Made by a program: the position numbers and the translations under genes. From Bordetella petrii (GTDB lineage: Bacteria; Pseudomonadota; Gammaproteobacteria; Burkholderiales; Burkholderiaceae_B): a DNA stretch of 64,000 bases. The stretch lies in assembly GCA_017745595.1 (NCBI GenBank), contig WMBV01000002.1:62001-126000 (forward strand), written 5' to 3'. This document shows positions 61,851-64,000 of this stretch, one piece after another (position 1 is the stretch's first letter; each line of letters opens with the position of its first letter). The notes under the pieces were generated by a model that saw only the letters and a list, made by a program, of their open reading frames with translations, did not search any database and was not told the origin of the DNA.

Positions 61851-62342
61851 CCCGTACAGCAGAGCGCCCGTTTGCGGTCGTCCCCATCCGGCGAACGCGT
61901 CCGCCACCCGCACAAAAATACGATTGGTCTGGTCCGCGCCGGATAAGCGCGAATGATCTGGTGGTGGTTGGGTCACTTCCACCCTGAATGTGACACATTG
62001 TATCTGTTATTGCTATTTGTCGCTGAAAAGTCACGTTTGACCATATGTACCAAAAAGTATTGACTAAATATGTACTAAATAGTACAGTCATTTCTCAATG
62101 CTCTTTAACACTGCGAAACACAAGTTGTCCCGCGCCCGCTGCGAAGCGCCGTGGTAGGGGAGGCAGCCGTGTGCCCCGGACATTAAAGAGACGGCAAGAT
62201 TCCAGGGATCAAGTCAAGACCCGTGAAGTCCGGCTTTGCATCGCGCAAGGCTGAAAAAATTGGTTCGGGCGCAGAGCCTGAAGGATTTCCTGGATCTCGG
62301 AAGGAAGTGAGGAGAGAGTAAACACCCTCAATTTTGGCGACG
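61851..62342. other. Control region, no convincing gene
   Basis: About 490 bases. The only clear features are the operator pair at 62046-62086 with an overlapping promoter. Short frames such as a 27-codon GTG frame at 62170 (with gggga upstream) or a frame ending gtgaggagagagtaa near 62310 may be translated but have no recognisable products. Confidence 0.4.
62046..62088 (+). promoter_or_regulatory. Operator pair overlapping a rightward promoter
   Basis: TGTACCAAAAAGTATT (62046-62061, degenerate) and the perfect TGTACTAAATAGTACA (62071-62086), 25 bp apart. A promoter TTGACT (62060-62065), 17-bp spacer, TACAGT (62083-62088) is overlaid by both, so one of the two small regulators probably represses rightward transcription into the 62.3-64 kb genes. 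Confidence 0.65.
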
Positions 62343-62549
62343 ATGGAAGCGAGTACCAGCATTCCTGAACCGCAGGCCAATCGTCCCCCGAGCGCCCCAG
62401 CAGTATGTGCAAGCCTCCCGTGGCGAATAACGGGTCAGGCGAAGATCGGTCCGGCCCAACCGGATCGCGCCGTGAAAGTCGGCAAGGGGTCGCCTGCGTC
62501 GCGGTATCTCGCAGGCGGCATTCGAATCGGCGTTCATTGCCGCGTTTAG
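62343..62549 (+). CDS. Possible small protein (68 aa)
   Basis: The frame from ATG 62343 (MEASTSIPEPQANRPPSAP...) runs to a TAG that is part of the KorB operator at 62545. The composition is Pro/Ala-rich at the start and basic later. There is no good ribosome site at this spacing, and no known domain, so it may not be translated. Confidence 0.25.
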   Translation: MEASTSIPEPQANRPPSAPAVCASLPWRITGQAKIGPAQPDRAVKVGKGSPASRYLAGGIRIGVHCRV

Positions 62550-62557
62550 CGGCTAAA
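62545..62557. promoter_or_regulatory. KorB operator, exact consensus TTTAGCGGCTAAA
   Basis: An exact match to the IncP O_B consensus TTTAGCSGCTAAA, 55 bp upstream of the membrane protein gene at 62613. Of the sites in the window it is the closest to the textbook operator. Confidence 0.78.
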
Positions 62558-62612
62558 CGAGCCTGAACAGAGCGCTCGATTCGCATGCGTCAGAGCTTTC
62601 TTGGAGTCAGTG

Positions 62613-63056
62613 ATGAGATCGAACAATTCCACGCCCAAGGCGGCCACGGTTGCTCGACAGGCCGCCTTGGGCGTTGTCGTGGGAGGAATTGCCATCCTCG
62701 CGACAATCGGAATCTGCGTTTGGACCAGCCGGAATTTCCAAACGATCCTATCCGCCGCGACGTTCGGCGGCAGTTTCTGGGCAACTGCGGCGCTAGGACT
62801 GTGTGGGGTTGCACTGTTCGTCTGGGCCGTGGTTACTGCAGCACAACTAGGCACAAGTAAACCAACCCGATCTTGCGCGCGTCTCGTATTCTCCGCGCGG
62901 GTGATTGGCGTAATCGCACTCGTCATAGCCAACCTCGCGATTGGCCAGACCTACACCGATTTCTCGGCACTCGATGTATTCGAGGCAACGGCGTTCATCG
63001 CACTGAGGCTGTCGCTCGTGATGACACCACTCGTCGTCCCATTCGAGCAGCTGTAG
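62613..63056 (+). CDS. Small plasmid membrane protein (4 TM)
   Basis: A 147-residue protein with hydrophobic segments at about 16-38, 48-75, 85-105 and 120-140. ATG 62613 follows ttggagtcagt. KorB operators lie upstream (62545) and just downstream (63069), so it belongs to the KorB-controlled backbone. No family is recognised; a role in surface exclusion or mating-pair function can only be guessed. Confidence 0.65.
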   Translation: MRSNNSTPKAATVARQAALGVVVGGIAILATIGICVWTSRNFQTILSAATFGGSFWATAALGLCGVALFVWAVVTAAQLGTSKPTRSCARLVFSARVIGVIALVIANLAIGQTYTDFSALDVFEATAFIALRLSLVMTPLVVPFEQL

Positions 63057-63068
63057 TCCCAATCGTTG

Positions 63069-63081
63069 TTTAGCTGCTAAA
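63069..63081. promoter_or_regulatory. KorB-type operator TTTAGCTGCTAAA
   Basis: A perfect palindrome with extension TTGTTTAGC-T-GCTAAACAA, 51 bp before the small gene at 63132. It likely controls that gene and the kfrB-like gene. Confidence 0.7.
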
Positions 63082-63131
63082 CAAGCGCGCGATGAACATC
63101 CCGCCACCTCTCGTTCAAAAAGGAGCATGAC

Positions 63132-63275
63132 GTGAATCTGCGGCAATGGTGGGTCGACATCAAGAATGCCTATCTGAATCGCCAAGAACCGCAGAGAGGC
63201 GGAAATGAGGATCGGCATGCCAAAGGCGATTTCCTGGAAGGGGAGTTCGACGAGGAGGCGGAAGCCGAGAACTGA
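63132..63275 (+). CDS. Small acidic protein (47 aa)
   Basis: GTG start at 63132 with aaggag upstream. The product begins VNLRQWWVDIKNAYLN and ends in an acidic tail (EGEFDEEAEAEN). It is 15 bp before the kfrB-like gene and directly after a KorB operator. The function is unknown. Confidence 0.55.
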   Translation: MNLRQWWVDIKNAYLNRQEPQRGGNEDRHAKGDFLEGEFDEEAEAEN

Positions 63276-63290
63276 CCCGATCCCATTGCA

Positions 63291-63994
63291 ATGGCCGAGG
63301 CAAGAATCAAGGCGTGGAATGGCATCTCGGTCTCAGACCTACCGATCGATGCCCTGAATGAATATGTCGTCGTCGAAACCCCACTGACGCTTCTGAAAGA
63401 ATCTGTGCCGATCGAGTATCGGGCGGCGCAGAAGGCGGCGCGAGTGCACGGACGCCCCGACAACAGTCTGGATTGGACACAATCTACTGCGTCGATTATC
63501 GCGATCGACACGCAAGGGATGGCTCTAGTGGAACAGTATGTCCACTCGAACTACGACGGCGCGGAGGGCTGGTCGTTCGACATCATGCCGCAGCAAAACG
63601 CTTTCGACCTTCTGAGCGATTATCGCGCCAGCCATGCGCGTGCAGAAAAGGAGATCAGTCCAGAGACGCTCGAGGCGCTCCAGCATCTCAGTGAGATCAA
63701 GCGCCTCGTAGACCCTGCTGCACGAATACACGCAATGCCCGGCCGCACCTACTCCGGCGAGATCGCCGCCTTGGAAACAGGGGGATCCTGCTTCAGGCGG
63801 TGGAAGACGGCAAGATTGTGGCGCACCAAATGGCCTCGCTCACGGGCGAGGATGCACGCAAGCTCCTCGGGCAGAATGCCCAAATCAGCTATCCCTGCGG
63901 CCACGTGGGCCTAGTCCGGACGATATTGGACTGTCACCTGCAGCCCAGCCCCCAGAAGGCGTATCAGCGTACCGAGACGGAGCGATCGATCTGA
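63291..63994 (+). pseudogene. kfrB: KfrB-like protein, frameshifted near the C-terminus
   Basis: The first frame (63291) reads MAEARIKAWNGISVSDLP... to GRTYSGEIAAL near 63770; the second continues 'NRGILLQAVEDGKIVAHQMASLTGEDARKLLGQNAQISYPCGHVGLV' to the stop at 63994. Together they give the KfrB-domain landmarks (G-x-x-Y-S-G-x-I ... LLQ ... V-A-H ... L ... G). A one-base change at about 63772-63780, in the cagggggat run, separates them. It may be a real mutation or a sequence error. KfrB is an accessory segregation/nucleoid-type backbone protein of IncP relatives. Confidence 0.65.
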
Positions 63995-64000
63995 TCACTC

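Overview
The window looks like a piece of a large conjugative catabolic plasmid from a high-GC betaproteobacterium, probably of the Alcaligenaceae (Bordetella/Achromobacter type). The plasmid reading rests on an R388-like stbA-stbB / coupling protein / MOBF relaxase block at the left end (0.2-7.0 kb) and an IncC (ParA) / KorB (ParB) partition pair with a KfrB-like gene at the right end (59.2-64 kb). The host guess rests on four Bug-type tricarboxylate-transporter receptors, which are typical of Bordetella relatives, and on codon and GC character. No replication initiator and no VirB-type secretion genes are visible. Five 13-bp palindromes of the form TTTAGCNGCTAAA, the KorB operator pattern of IncP plasmids, lie in both backbone ends (7.05, 60.28, 61.07, 62.55, 63.07 kb), so the two ends probably belong to one KorB-controlled circle.

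Layout. 0-0.85 kb: end of an unidentified gene, then a non-coding region with a long dyad, a DnaA-box match and 9-bp tandem repeats (oriT/origin candidate). 0.85-7.04 kb: stbA, stbB, a small membrane protein, trwB-like coupling protein and trwC-like relaxase-helicase. 7.2-12 kb: cargo consisting of an ABM monooxygenase, a YdeI-family protein, a TraB-like protein and a large ATPase with a zinc-hook CxxC that resembles the anticodon nuclease RloC. 12.3-20.8 kb: a defence and anti-defence island with VapBC, a broken ParB-like gene, small unknown proteins, an orphan DNA methyltransferase, a methylase-fold protein lacking its catalytic motif and a KlcA/ArdB antirestriction protein. Two copies of a covarying hairpin element precede two of these genes. 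20.8-21.5 kb: debris of a YedK/SRAP gene and an IS3-family element.

21.5-57.2 kb is catabolic. It opens with a Rieske oxygenase alpha subunit decapitated by the IS remnant, plus its ferredoxin. A second cluster (22.6-30.4 kb) holds a Bug receptor, an FAD monooxygenase, a LysR regulator, a MerR-headed citrate-synthase homologue and an intact three-component Rieske oxygenase. The phthalate operon (31.3-36.9 kb, minus strand) encodes Bug receptor, phthalate 4,5-dioxygenase, 4,5-dihydroxyphthalate decarboxylase, dioxygenase reductase and dihydrodiol dehydrogenase, giving protocatechuate. PcaGH open that ring under PcaQ, and PcaB and PcaC continue to the enol-lactone; pcaD and pcaIJF are absent. 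An amidase, a Bug receptor and a LysR regulator split the pca genes. Then come an M20 peptidase with a full dipeptide-type ABC transporter, two LysR regulators, and two tandem alpha/beta-hydrolase-fold proteins, one of which has an altered catalytic triad, with another Bug receptor.

57.2-59.15 kb holds the decayed remains of a Fic toxin / VbhA antitoxin pair, cut by a complete IS3-family element that shows no target duplication. From 59.17 kb to the end is backbone: korB, incC, two small DNA-binding regulators that share a TGTACT-N4-AGTACA operator family, a small membrane protein, a 47-residue protein and a frameshifted kfrB-like gene. The cargo thus sits between two backbone ends bordered by IS debris, and the plasmid appears to give growth on phthalate-type aromatics and possibly amide or peptide conjugates of them.
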